DNA of 64,000 nucleotides from Paenibacillus antibioticophila (GCF_000455265.1 NZ_HG005139.1:369495-433494); one strand, 5' to 3'. Shown: positions 34,966-43,891, counted from the stretch's first letter. Translations and numbers: made by a program. Notes: generated by a model not told the origin, from the letters alone.

Positions 34966-36654
34966 ATGAGGAAGAGGAGAAAATGGCTGGTTACCGTATT
35001 ATCGGCCCTGACGATTATTGCACTGGTTGCCGGTTGCTCCGGCAAAAACAGCAATAGCGGAAAACCGGCTGACCAGAACGGCAACACTGCGGAGCCGCCA
35101 GCGACAGAGGCGAACTCAGAGGGACCGAAGCTCTATGAAATTGGGAAAGAGCCGCTCAACATTACTTTGTTCGGAAATTATGACTGGTATACGATGCCTA
35201 AGTGGGGTGATGATCCAACCACGAAATGGGTTCAAGACAACAAGAAGATTACGGTGACGGAAGTACCAAACGGCGGCAACGCTGCTCAGAAGCTAAATAC
35301 GATGATTGCATCCGGCGAATTGCCTGACATCGTATGGGGCGAACGGGGCACCGACGTAGAACGGCTGCGCGAAGCAGGCTTGCTTGTGCCGCTTGATGAT
35401 TATATCGATAAATACCCGAATTTGAAAAAATGGCTTGATCCGAAAGCTCTGAACATGCTTCGCTCACCTGATGGTAAGCTGTATCAGTTCCCGAACTGGT
35501 ATACGAACCGGCCGAACGGAAACGCCGGCTGGGTTGTAAACAAGGAGTACTATACGGCGCTTGGGTCGCCTAAACTAGAAACTACGGATGACTTATACGC
35601 CTATTTGAAGCAGGTTAAGGAAAAGTATCCGAACGTGATTCCGTTTGAAACGGACCTTGCCACTGAAGGACATGGTCTCGACCAAATTTACTCCGCGTTT
35701 AAGGAAGATAACATGGGCTTCGGCAGATTCTTTGCCGTACCTGACGGCGAAGACAAGATGAAATCGATCTATAAGGATGAACCTTACCGTGAGTCTGTAG
35801 TATATGCTGCAAAATTGTTCCGTGAAGGCTTGATGACGCAAGACGCATTTACGCAAACCCGCGACCAGGTCGACGAGAAACTGATCAATGGCCGGGTAGC
35901 GGTGTATGCGACAGCGAACCCGACGGTTTACGCGATGGCAGCGGATACCGAGCTTAGAAAGAAAGATCCGTCGAATCCGGATCTGGGCTATTTCATGATC
36001 TGGCCGATTCATAAAGAAGGACTGGATAAGAACAAAATCTATCCGGGCACCTACAATAAATTGGGCTGGAATGCGGCAGTAATTACTACAAGCGCTAAAG
36101 ATCCGGAAGCCGTCTTTGCATTCCTGGATTGGTGGACCGGTCCGGAAGGAACGACGCTGCAATTCTGGGGCGTGGAAGGCGAGTATTGGCAAGGACTTGA
36201 AGCGGACGGCTACACACCGAAATTTACGGAGAAATACGGTACGGAGAAAGATAAACTGGCTGAGTATCAGAAGTTCATGGATCCGTTGATGTGGGTCGGC
36301 AACACCGTATTTGCGGATGATACAAAAGGTAAATACGAGTCTACATTGGCTGAAAACGAACGTAACTGGGCGACTTACTGGCAGTATCAAATTACATGGA
36401 AAACGCAAGGGGACGCTACGGAGTTCGTTAATATGCCGCCAAGCCCGGACAGCGAAGCAGGCATTGCGTTCCAACGCGCTAAAGACATTTGGGATCAAGT
36501 GAGAGCGCAAACGCTGTTCACGAAGAGCGACGAAGAAGTGTTGGCTCTGTTAGACAAGGCTTATGACGATACGATGGCCGCCGGATTCCAAGCCACCTTG
36601 GACCACTTCGCTAAAAAGTGGGGCGAGAATAAAGCAATGATTAACGGCAATTAA
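34966..36654 (+). CDS. Extracellular solute-binding lipoprotein (second system)
   Basis: A 562-residue binding lipoprotein. The signal peptide ends in LVAGC with the lipidated Cys near residue 25, followed by a Gly/Asn/Pro-rich tether. Lobe-1 segments such as ASGELPDIVWGE near 115 mark the CUT1 large binding-protein group. Its sugar is unknown, because no glycosidase is in the cluster. It ends the importer operon; a strong terminator is placed ten bases after the stop, and a YesN/YesM pair follows. Confidence 0.88.
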   Translation: MRKRRKWLVTVLSALTIIALVAGCSGKNSNSGKPADQNGNTAEPPATEANSEGPKLYEIGKEPLNITLFGNYDWYTMPKWGDDPTTKWVQDNKKITVTEVPNGGNAAQKLNTMIASGELPDIVWGERGTDVERLREAGLLVPLDDYIDKYPNLKKWLDPKALNMLRSPDGKLYQFPNWYTNRPNGNAGWVVNKEYYTALGSPKLETTDDLYAYLKQVKEKYPNVIPFETDLATEGHGLDQIYSAFKEDNMGFGRFFAVPDGEDKMKSIYKDEPYRESVVYAAKLFREGLMTQDAFTQTRDQVDEKLINGRVAVYATANPTVYAMAADTELRKKDPSNPDLGYFMIWPIHKEGLDKNKIYPGTYNKLGWNAAVITTSAKDPEAVFAFLDWWTGPEGTTLQFWGVEGEYWQGLEADGYTPKFTEKYGTEKDKLAEYQKFMDPLMWVGNTVFADDTKGKYESTLAENERNWATYWQYQITWKTQGDATEFVNMPPSPDSEAGIAFQRAKDIWDQVRAQTLFTKSDEEVLALLDKAYDDTMAAGFQATLDHFAKKWGENKAMINGN

Positions 36655-36663
36655 TTTTTTCAT

Positions 36664-36695
36664 GAAAGGGCCTGGTTCATTCAGGCCCTTTTTTC
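36664..36695 (+). terminator. Terminator after second importer operon
   Basis: AAAGGGCCTG pairs exactly with CAGGCCCTTT around a seven-base loop, followed by a T-run. Confidence 0.9.
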
Positions 36696-36784
36696 CTCTC
36701 ACTGCCGGACGAACCTGTGCCTGTTCAGGAACATATCGTAACGGTATACTGGATTCAAGAGTCTATCCTAGGAGGACACACATC

Positions 36785-38362
36785 ATGTATAAAGTGCTGT
36801 TAGCCGATGACGAACTGCTGGATCTGGAAGGGATGAAACGGTTTATTCCTTGGCAAGACCTTGGGCTTGAAGTTGTTGGAGCTGTCAGCAACGGTTTTTT
36901 GGCATGCGAGGTTCTCGAACAGCAGCCCGTCGATATCTTGGTGACCGATGTTAATATGCCGAATATGTCCGGACTGGAGCTGGCACGAATTGCTATTGAA
37001 CGAAAACCGAATGTTCGAATTATTTTTGTAAGCGGATACCAGGACTTTCATTATGTTAGAGAGGCATTGTCGCTCAAGGCGTGCAATTATGTGTTGAAAC
37101 CGATGGATGATGAAGAACTGATTGCCTCCTTGGTGGCGATTACCGGGGAATTAAAGCTGGAAGCACGTCAGCGTGAGGCAGAAGAGAATTACCTCCGAAT
37201 GAAGCCGATGGCCAAGAACGATCTGCTGATCCGCTTGCTGGAAGGCGAGTTGAGTTGGGATCCTGCCGATAGCTTGACCCGGCTGGCTTCCTCTTATGGT
37301 CTGGATTCGTTGAAAGGCCCGCTCCGGGTTGCGGTGCTGGAGATCGATGATTTCAAATGGCTTCGGCCTGAGCACGGTGAGGAGGATGCCGCTCAGAAGC
37401 TTGAAATGTGTCTGAAGCATATTTACGAGATTATTTACAGTAACGGGCTCCATTATTGCAAGCTGAGTCGAAACCGGATTGCAGCGCTGCTGCACGGTGA
37501 GGGACGGGCAAGAAGTCTGGAAGAAATCCGCGGCTCGATCGATTCCACCATATCCATGTCGATAACCGTCGGATTGGGAGAAGAGGTTCTGAGCCCAACA
37601 CAATTGCCGGCCTCTTTCTGACAAGCAATAGAGGCATTGGACGGAAAAATGTTTTTCGGCCGCGGCCAGATTATTAATTATGAAGAAGTACATAAAGCGC
37701 CGGAGATGAATGATGCCAAGACATTGGATATCCGTCTGGATGCCTTGTTTAAGGCGATGAGCAACTATGAATTGGTACGTGTCCACGATGAGATCGACAA
37801 TCTGTTCAAGTCGGTGTCGACCTTGCGCTCCAAGTTTACCATTTATAACTTAGCGATGTATATCGTATTCAAGCTGGATCATTATTTGCAGGGACAGGAT
37901 GAGGACTTGTTTGAAATGCTGGGGATGGAGCTGCACAGCCTTGATGTGGTGCTCAAATTCGAGATGATGGGCGACATTCGCTCCTGGCTGGTTCGCAAGG
38001 TATTTGAAATTTCAGAGATGATGCGCAGGAAGCGGGATACGAAGAACAGCAGGCTGATCCGTGAAATCATGAAGATGATGAAGGATCGGATGCATGAAAA
38101 TATAACGCTCAAGGATATGGCAGAGCAGTTTTCCTTCTCGCCGAACTATCTGGGCCATTTGTTCAAGGAGGAGGTCGGCAAGAGCTTCAGTGAAATGCTG
38201 ATCAGCATGCGGATGGAACGGGCCAGGGATTTGCTGCGAAATCCGGTGATGAAAATCTATGAGGTCGCGGATCAGGTAGGGTATCGGTACATTCCCTATT
38301 TCAGCCGCCAATTCAAGGAAACCTATGGGATGACCCCGATGGAATTCCGCAAGCGGGAGTAA
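36785..38362 (+). pseudogene. YesN-type response regulator interrupted by in-frame UGA
   Basis: The ATG at 36785 has AGGAGG upstream and opens a receiver domain (phospho-acceptor Asp55 in DILVTDVNMPNMSG). At 37619-37621 a TGA stops the frame at codon 279. The same frame continues without any shift (CAA GCA ATA GAG GCA TTG = QAIEAL) to 38362 and contains the AraC DNA-binding domain (ITLKDMAEQFSFSPNYLGHLF; IYEVADQVGYRYIPYFSRQFK). The joined length of 525 codons is normal for YesN proteins, whose linker reads like 'SYRQAxEAL', so a CGA-to-TGA change at Arg is the simplest cause. Without readthrough the DNA-binding half is lost, unless the TTG at 37637 is used as a start. Confidence 0.8.
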
Positions 38363-38385
38363 TCGCGGAAGAGAGGTGAACACGG

Positions 38386-40143
38386 ATGATCCCGGCCAGC
38401 AAGGCATCGAAGCAGCCAAGATTCATTCCCTTCGGATATAAACTGATGATTACTTATATGGTCTTTATCATCATTCCGGTGATCGCGATCGGTTATTTCT
38501 CTCATTCGATGTATGAGGATTCGATTCGGGTACAGACGAGGAGTAATATTCAAGGCACTCTGCTGCAAATGAAGGATAATATTGAATACAAGCTTTCCGA
38601 TGTCGAACGGATATCGAACATGCTTTACGAGGATTATTCGCTGATTACACAGCTTCGCATTTATGAGAAGGGGTGGGACACTTATGAGCGCACTACCAAG
38701 ATCGTAAGACCCAAATTTTCTATTGCAGTTAATGCAACCAGCCTCAATATCGCGATGTACATATTTCTCGCAAATGAATCGTTTCCCGAAATTTATCATG
38801 GCAAATTCCTGCAAGAGCGGCCGGATCTGTTAGAAAGAAACTACAACCTCTACCATCTGAGCCGGATCGAGGACAAGGCGTGGCATCGCAATTTCCCGGC
38901 GGAACAATTCGGCGAGACGATGACATGGCAGCGGGTGGAGAGGGACGAGGATTTTGGCCGGATCTCGTTATTGCGCAGACTGGTAGACAGCCAGAATCCG
39001 TTGGACTTGAATGAGATTGGGTTCATGAGGTTCAGCGTCAGGATAGATGAGCTGTTTCAAGGGTTGGATTATAGCAAGATCGGGGAAGGCAGTGCGCTGG
39101 TGATTAAGGATGAGTATGGAAGAGTTTTGTACCAGTCAGGCCTATTGCCGGAAGGAGAAGCTCATGGAGAAGCTTCATCCCATCTCTATTTGACGATTCA
39201 AGAATCGGTGGGAGAGTCCTGGGCCATGACAGCGTATGTACCTATGACGGTCATGGAGCAGGACTCGGCCAAGGTGCGCATGTTCATTTTGCTCATTTGC
39301 ATGCTCTGCCTGATTGTCTTTACGTTCGCAGGGATGTTCATTTCCAGGTATTTCTCTATTCGAATGAATAAAATTGTCTATGTGCTCAATGCTTTCCGGG
39401 AAGGAGAGCTTCATAAGCGAATGGGCTATCGGGGAAAGGATGAGTTTGGCCAAATCGCTGCGGCATTGAATGAAATGGGACGAGACATTGATCATTTGAT
39501 CGACCAGGTGTATCTGACCCAGATCGAGAAGAAGGAGGCGGAGTTGGAATCTCTGCAGGCCCAGATTAATCCGCACTTCCTGTACAACACATTATCGTCC
39601 ATCAGCCGGCTCGCGCAATTTGGAGAGATTGAGAAGCTTCAGCGGATGGTGCTTGACCTGGCGAAATTCTACCGACTCTCGCTGAACGAGGGCCGGACGG
39701 TCATTCCGATCCGCAGCGAGCTGGAACAGGTGCAGGCCTACATGAATATTCAGACTACCAAATTTGGCGATGCGGTCTCCATATTCTATGATATTGACCC
39801 TTCGATCATAAAGTACGATACGATCAAGCTAATTTTGCAGCCCTTTATCGAAAATGCACTGGAACATGCCTGGTTTGGGAACTCCATTCATATCACTGTG
39901 TCTGGGAAGCTGCATGGAGAAGATATCATTTTTAAAATTATCGATGATGGAACGGGGATGAGTCCGGATAAGATCAAGCAGATCTTCGACCCGGTAGAAG
40001 GATTGAATACTGGGTATGGCATCCGTAACGTCAACAGCCGGATTCAGCTTCATTACGGAAGCAAATACGGGGTAAGCATCGGCAGTCGCCCCGGAATCGG
40101 AACAACGGTGCAGATCGTCATTCCTGCATGGCGCGAAAAGTAG
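38386..40143 (+). CDS. YesM-type sensor histidine kinase
   Basis: A 585-residue membrane kinase. Membrane helices lie near residues 20-38 (LMITYMVFIIIPVIAIGYF) and 296-318 (FILLICMLCLIVFTFAGMFI), with an extracellular sensor of about 255 residues between. A HAMP region follows, then the His_kinase domain with INPHFLYN (His near 397) and an ATPase domain (FIENALEHA; GTGMSPDKIK; GIGTTVQIVIP). Partner of the response regulator just upstream, and likely sensor for the importer at 33-36.6 kb. The kinase is intact although its regulator is interrupted. Confidence 0.9.
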   Translation: MIPASKASKQPRFIPFGYKLMITYMVFIIIPVIAIGYFSHSMYEDSIRVQTRSNIQGTLLQMKDNIEYKLSDVERISNMLYEDYSLITQLRIYEKGWDTYERTTKIVRPKFSIAVNATSLNIAMYIFLANESFPEIYHGKFLQERPDLLERNYNLYHLSRIEDKAWHRNFPAEQFGETMTWQRVERDEDFGRISLLRRLVDSQNPLDLNEIGFMRFSVRIDELFQGLDYSKIGEGSALVIKDEYGRVLYQSGLLPEGEAHGEASSHLYLTIQESVGESWAMTAYVPMTVMEQDSAKVRMFILLICMLCLIVFTFAGMFISRYFSIRMNKIVYVLNAFREGELHKRMGYRGKDEFGQIAAALNEMGRDIDHLIDQVYLTQIEKKEAELESLQAQINPHFLYNTLSSISRLAQFGEIEKLQRMVLDLAKFYRLSLNEGRTVIPIRSELEQVQAYMNIQTTKFGDAVSIFYDIDPSIIKYDTIKLILQPFIENALEHAWFGNSIHITVSGKLHGEDIIFKIIDDGTGMSPDKIKQIFDPVEGLNTGYGIRNVNSRIQLHYGSKYGVSIGSRPGIGTTVQIVIPAWREK

Positions 40144-40220
40144 CTTGACAGCAGCCCGGTTCGAGTTTTAAATAGACCAATAGTGTGTAAAAGTCGGATC
40201 ACGAAAGGGTAGCGATCATC

Positions 40221-41462
40221 ATGTTTCCTCAGTTAAAGCAAATTCACCCGTTGTCCTGGACGATCATTATTGGAACTATTTTCGGGCGTATGGCTACGTC
40301 AATGAGTATTCCTTTCCTGTCCATCTATTTGATCGGCAAGCTGTCTGCAACGCCTTCCCAAGCTGGAATCGTGGTAGCGGTCAGCTCTTTGATCGGAGTA
40401 TTTGCCAGCTTCTATGGCGGTTATATTTCGGATGTGATCGGCCGTAAGAAAGTGCTTTTCATTTCAATATTCGGTTGGGCTATTGTCTTCGTCGGGTTTG
40501 CCCTGGCGGACCGGATCTGGCTCTTCTTCGTGTTCAATGCATTGAACGGCTTATGCCGTGCCATGTTCGAGCCAACCTCACGGGCGCTTCTTGCCGATAT
40601 TACCGCGAAGGAGAACCGGCTGCTGGTATTCAATCTGCGCTATGCGGCGATCAATCTCGGGGTCGTGGCGGGTCCGATTATCGGTCTGCAAATGGGCGTT
40701 GCCGACTCGGCTCATGTGTTCTATATCGCTGGGCTGGTGTACTTTTGCTATGGTCTGATTCTTCTGATGCAATTCCGCAGACATACCCACATTGGCGGAG
40801 TGAAGTCACAGGCCGAGGAACGGCTGACCTTATCAGAAGCATTGCGAGTAACGGGAAAGGATCGGACCTTTATCTTTGTTTTAATGGGGACGATATTCTG
40901 CGTGCTGGGATACGGTCATTTCAATTCTACGCTTCCTCAGTATATGGAATTAAGCGCGGTCATTCAGGATAGTGCAACCTGGTTCGGGTATATGATCTCA
41001 TTGAATGCAATTACCGTGTTGATCATCCAGTTCCCGCTCGTCCGGCTGGCGAGCCGGTTCTCTCCGGTTGTCCCGCTAATTGCCGGGAATGTGTGTGTAG
41101 CATCTAGCCTGCTCTTATTCGGAGCCTTTCCGTACCTATGGACGATGTTCCTCGCCGTTATTCTGTTCACGATCGGCGAAGTTCTGATGTTCACGATGAC
41201 GGATTTGTTGATTGACCGGATTGCAAAGCCGGGGTTAAGGGGAACTTATTTCGGGATGTTCGGCTTCAATAATCTTGGCAATGTGCTGGCGCCATTACTT
41301 GGCGGATTCTTACTCGAGGGCTTAGGTGTAGACCGGTCGGTGCAGATCTTCGCGATTATCGCATTAACGACGGCATTTGGCCTGCCGTTCCTGCTTATTG
41401 GACATCGCCACCTTTCCGGCAAGACGGCACAAGATTCTGGACAGAACAGCCTCACAGGATAA
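40221..41462 (+). CDS. MFS transporter (DHA1-like drug/metabolite exporter)
   Basis: A 413-residue major-facilitator protein with about 12 membrane segments. The loop 2-3 signature reads GGYISDVIGRKKVLF near residue 67, matching the MFS motif GxxxDxxGRKxxL. FEPTSRALLADIT near 115 and INLGVVAGPIIG near 145 fit motifs of the MdtG/YwoG-like multidrug exporters. Substrate unknown. AAGGGTAGCG lies upstream of the ATG. It is downstream of the kinase gene by 77 bases and may be co-transcribed, although the gap allows a separate promoter. Confidence 0.85.
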   Translation: MFPQLKQIHPLSWTIIIGTIFGRMATSMSIPFLSIYLIGKLSATPSQAGIVVAVSSLIGVFASFYGGYISDVIGRKKVLFISIFGWAIVFVGFALADRIWLFFVFNALNGLCRAMFEPTSRALLADITAKENRLLVFNLRYAAINLGVVAGPIIGLQMGVADSAHVFYIAGLVYFCYGLILLMQFRRHTHIGGVKSQAEERLTLSEALRVTGKDRTFIFVLMGTIFCVLGYGHFNSTLPQYMELSAVIQDSATWFGYMISLNAITVLIIQFPLVRLASRFSPVVPLIAGNVCVASSLLLFGAFPYLWTMFLAVILFTIGEVLMFTMTDLLIDRIAKPGLRGTYFGMFGFNNLGNVLAPLLGGFLLEGLGVDRSVQIFAIIALTTAFGLPFLLIGHRHLSGKTAQDSGQNSLTG

Positions 41463-41488
41463 TTCGAAAACAGACCGCCATATGTGCG

Positions 41489-41696
41489 TGTTCAAAAAGT
41501 CAGCTTTTCAGCACCGAGAAGGTTGCGAGAACCTGAAGAAGGAGGAACGGAGTGTAGGCAAAACCTACATGAGCAAAATGCTTCCAAAGGAAGCATGCAT
41601 CGTAAGCCTCCGCTTGGACTTCGAGGGTGAACGCAAGATTCGATGTCGAATCAACCCCTTGATATACTCCGTGATCAAAAGATGACTTTTTGAACA
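41489..41696. mobile_element. MITE-like element with 19-bp terminal inverted repeats
   Basis: GTTCAAAAAGTCAGCTTTT at 41490-41508 and AAAAGATGACTTTTTGAAC at 41677-41695 are complements with a single mismatch. They bound about 208 bases with no transposase. The interior has a 67-codon open stretch without a family match. Size, ends and intergenic site suggest a non-autonomous element mobilised in trans. No clear target duplication was identified. The remainder of the 328-bp gap (41697-41790) leads into the next gene's ribosome site GGGGAGGTGAGG. Confidence 0.65.
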
Positions 41697-41790
41697 ACCT
41701 CTATATGTTTCTTTCAAAGCTGGGGATTGGCCCAGTCCCTCCCGGGGATGACACGTATACTGTGTTATGACCCTGGGGAGGTGAGGAACG

Positions 41791-42051
41791 GTGACGGTAA
41801 AGGAACGCGTAAAACTGGCTCGCAAACACATCGGAAAACGGGTGAGAATCCGAACAAAGACCGGTGCAGATCTTTACGGGACAATAGTCAAAGTAAAAGG
41901 GACTAGATTATATTTAAAGACGAGTTCAGTTCATCCGGAAGGAAATAAAGCCCATGTAACCTTTGCTCCTTTGATTCTTCCGTTAGTCCTGTTCGATTTG
42001 CTGGTTATCGTATTGCTGGATGACCGGAGAAGACGGAGATATTGGCTCTAG
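41791..42051 (+). CDS. Sm-like small beta-barrel peptide with hydrophobic C-terminus, second
   Basis: An 86-residue basic protein of unknown function. Residues 12-45 (HIGKRVRIRTKTGADLYGTIVKVKGTRLYLK) repeat the Sm-like strand pattern of the peptide at 7212: 'KVRI.T.D...YTGTIV.VD.NNVYLR' there against 'RVRI.TKTGADLYGTIV.VKGTRLYLK' here. A hydrophobic stretch (LILPLVLFDLLVIVLL) follows and the chain ends in an Arg-rich tail, suggesting a single membrane anchor with the barrel inside. An ATG-like start was set by the strong site GGGGAGGTGAGG; the start codon is GTG. A hairpin follows at 42068. Confidence 0.65.
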   Translation: MTVKERVKLARKHIGKRVRIRTKTGADLYGTIVKVKGTRLYLKTSSVHPEGNKAHVTFAPLILPLVLFDLLVIVLLDDRRRRRYWL

Positions 42052-42067
42052 TATTTTTTAAAATAGA

Positions 42068-42111
42068 AGCTCCTTTCAGGATAAGCACTGCGCCTTATGC
42101 TGGAAGGAGCT
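42068..42111 (+). terminator. Hairpin after the Sm-like gene
   Basis: AGCTCCTTTCAG pairs with CTGGAAGGAGCT (one G-T pair) and the stem continues inside through ATAAG/CTTAT. Only a mixed T/A tail follows, so termination is likely but not textbook. Confidence 0.7.
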
Positions 42112-42207
42112 ATATTATTATCTGCTAATGCAGAATGTGTATGATGTAACAGCGTTTTCATGGTATCTTGGTGTTGATACTAATATATGAGAAGGGGGGA
42201 TTTCAGG

Positions 42208-42276
42208 ATGGTTTGGGTTATCGATTTCGTACTTGGCAAGCTCCATGCAAAGTCTGCAGGATCGACCGGGCGATAA
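42208..42276 (+). CDS. Isolated 22-residue peptide gene
   Basis: ATG at 42208, TAA at 42274. The peptide reads MVWVIDFVLGKLH then AKSAGSTGR: a hydrophobic/amphipathic first half and a small basic tail. GGGGGGA lies about eight bases before the ATG, and a terminator begins nine bases after the stop, so the unit looks like a complete single-gene transcript. No family is recognised. It could be a membrane-active peptide, a signal peptide-like molecule, or the coding part of a small regulatory RNA. Confidence 0.5.
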   Translation: MVWVIDFVLGKLHAKSAGSTGR

Positions 42277-42284
42277 TTTGCATG

Positions 42285-42311
42285 GGGCGATCATGAATCA
42301 TCGCCCTTTTT
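42285..42311 (+). terminator. Terminator after the 22-residue ORF
   Basis: GGGCGAT and ATCGCCC enclose an eight-base loop and run into TTTTT. The rest of the gap 42052-42396 has no other recognised gene. Confidence 0.85.
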
Positions 42312-42396
42312 ACTGGACCTGATGTCTGTTAACAGTTGATTCTCCGCAGGCTTTGCTCCCTTAAACTCAAACCATGATTTAAGGAGCGGAGCAAAT

Positions 42397-42666
42397 ATGA
42401 AATATAAGAATGCGGATACGGTTTTGCCGGAAGTGCTGCTTAGAGAAATTCAGAAATACATTCAAGGAACTACGATATATATCCCGAATACGGACGGGGT
42501 ACGCAAAAAGTGGGGAGAGAACTCGGGAAGCCGTGAACTGTTAATCCGCAGGAACCGGGAAATTAGAGCCAAATTCTCTGCGGGGCAGTCCATCGACCAG
42601 TTGGCTGACACCTTCTGCCTCTCTCACGATAGCATCAAGCGGATTGTTTATACGAAAAAAAGATAG
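42397..42666 (+). CDS. CD3324-family small helix-turn-helix protein
   Basis: An 89-residue protein of the CD3324/Mor-like group widespread in Firmicutes. The conserved opening KYKNADTVLPEVLLREIQKYIQG, the WGENSGSRELL segment near residue 38 and the C-terminal HTH (SIDQLADTFCLSHDSIKRIV) are visible. Function is not established in the family; DNA binding is inferred from the Mor-like HTH. AAGGAGCGGAG precedes the ATG, and a terminator follows, so it is transcribed alone. Confidence 0.8.
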   Translation: MKYKNADTVLPEVLLREIQKYIQGTTIYIPNTDGVRKKWGENSGSRELLIRRNREIRAKFSAGQSIDQLADTFCLSHDSIKRIVYTKKR

Positions 42667-42671
42667 CGTTA

Positions 42672-42704
42672 AGCCCGCTCGCTCTTATAGCAGCGGGCTC
42701 TTTG
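42672..42704 (+). terminator. Terminator after CD3324-family gene
   Basis: AGCCCGCT pairs with AGCGGGCT around a 12-base loop and is followed by CTTTG, a short T-tract. Confidence 0.7.
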
Positions 42705-42804
42705 ATATGGCAAAAACAAATATGAACAGAACTCGATCTATTCGCTTTGGAGGAGATTCTTTATTGTTGAACTGTAGCTCATTTACGAAAAAGGATCGAT
42801 TATT

Positions 42805-43011
42805 ATGGAATACCGCGAATTGACGTCATTATTGGATAGGAATCTTCACAGGATTAAGGCGATCGGAATGTATCATGAGAAAATAACGGAGCTTAAGCGC
42901 CTGCTTAACGGCGGGGGTGGCCAGACGGGTATGGATTTTGCCGTCGAAGCAACAAAGACAACAAAGAAAGTAAAGGGTGAAGAATATGACGATAAGTCTA
43001 CGGAAGTATGA
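42805..43011 (+). CDS. Small hypothetical protein upstream of GNAT gene
   Basis: A 68-residue protein that I do not recognise. The first 35 residues form a likely amphipathic helix (ELTSLLDRNLHRIKAIGMYHEKI); a Gly run (NGGGG) and a Lys/Thr-rich tail follow. The ribosome site AAGGA is weak. Its last 26 bases overlap the start of the next gene in another frame, which suggests translational coupling. A short open frame with a better ribosome site (GGAGGAG, TTG at 42769) lies just before it. It may be a genuine small gene or only a leader for the acetyltransferase. Confidence 0.45.
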   Translation: MEYRELTSLLDRNLHRIKAIGMYHEKITELKRLLNGGGGQTGMDFAVEATKTTKKVKGEEYDDKSTEV

Positions 43012-43891
43012 ACCTGATGATCTATATAAAGTGCGAGATTTTATTATTAGAACGCAAAGCTTGCTGGGTCATCCTAACAACTGGGGAATCGACCGCTGGG
43101 AATTCGTCCCTTTCTTTCAGGAGACAAAAAACGGTACATTGGAGCAGTGGCAGAGCAGGATCGGAATTTGGGAGGATGAGAACGGGGACATTGCGGCAGT
43201 TGCTTGCGATGACGGGGATGTGTATTTTTTGCTGGACACCTTGGAGCCCGGCGTGCAGCTCGTGCAGGAGTTGTTCGAGTATGCGGAAGAGAAGCTTTTG
43301 ATTTTCGAGCCGGGACAGCTCTGCACCCGTAATGCGCTGGCGATAACAGCTGAAATGAAAGGGATCGAGCGCATAGCGGAATCCAGAGGATACACGCGTG
43401 GGCCAGGGGAAGATACGATCATGTCCCTTACGCTCGATAGAGATTTTCAAGTCTTCTTGCCGCAAGGTTATGTTATTAAAACGGGTGAAGAAGTAGATAG
43501 CCGCACAAAAGCCCTTGGGCATATCATGGCTTTCGACTACGCCGGCACAAGCGATGCGGACAAGACGCTTCTCCATTACGGAAACATCGCCAAGGCACCT
43601 GATTACAGAGCAGGGCTGGAACTGTCTGTGCTGAACACCGCCGGGGAAGTAGTATCGTTTTGCAGTCTTTGGTGGGATCAAGCGAACAAGGTAGCAACTC
43701 TAGAGCCGGTAGGTACGCATAAAGCTTACAGACGCAAAGGGCTGGGGAAAGCCGTTATTTATGAAGGCCTGAACCGGCTGAAAACACTCGGTGCAGTAAA
43801 AGTATATGTCGGTTCAGGCCAGACATTTTACCGGAAAATCGGCTTTGAGCCGGAAGTCTCCATGTACCGCTGGATTCAAAGTAAGAGATAA
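42986..43891 (+). CDS. GNAT family N-acetyltransferase
   Basis: A 301-residue protein with the acetyl-CoA site in the C-terminal half: EPVGTHKAYRRKGLGKAVI near residue 240 is motif A, and FYRKIGFEPE near 285 is motif B. The N-terminal half looks like a degenerate second GNAT domain without the binding loop. The ATG at 42986 is preferred to GTG 42977 because AGGGTGA is correctly spaced for it. Substrate unknown. It is convergent with trpS, with 29 bases between stops. Confidence 0.78.
   Translation: MTISLRKYEPDDLYKVRDFIIRTQSLLGHPNNWGIDRWEFVPFFQETKNGTLEQWQSRIGIWEDENGDIAAVACDDGDVYFLLDTLEPGVQLVQELFEYAEEKLLIFEPGQLCTRNALAITAEMKGIERIAESRGYTRGPGEDTIMSLTLDRDFQVFLPQGYVIKTGEEVDSRTKALGHIMAFDYAGTSDADKTLLHYGNIAKAPDYRAGLELSVLNTAGEVVSFCSLWWDQANKVATLEPVGTHKAYRRKGLGKAVIYEGLNRLKTLGAVKVYVGSGQTFYRKIGFEPEVSMYRWIQSKR

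Noticed and set aside
35593-36510. A 305-codon minus-strand open frame.
   Set aside because: It is antisense to the second binding lipoprotein, with shadow-like composition and no motif.
37619-37621. Selenocysteine or a frameshift at the UGA in the YesN-type gene.
   Set aside because: No SECIS-like structure or Cys-equivalent site is expected in the linker, and both halves are in the same frame, so a nonsense change or sequence error is simpler.
41377-41685. A 102-codon plus-strand frame across the MFS end and the MITE-like element.
   Set aside because: It starts inside the MFS gene in another frame and consists mainly of element sequence.
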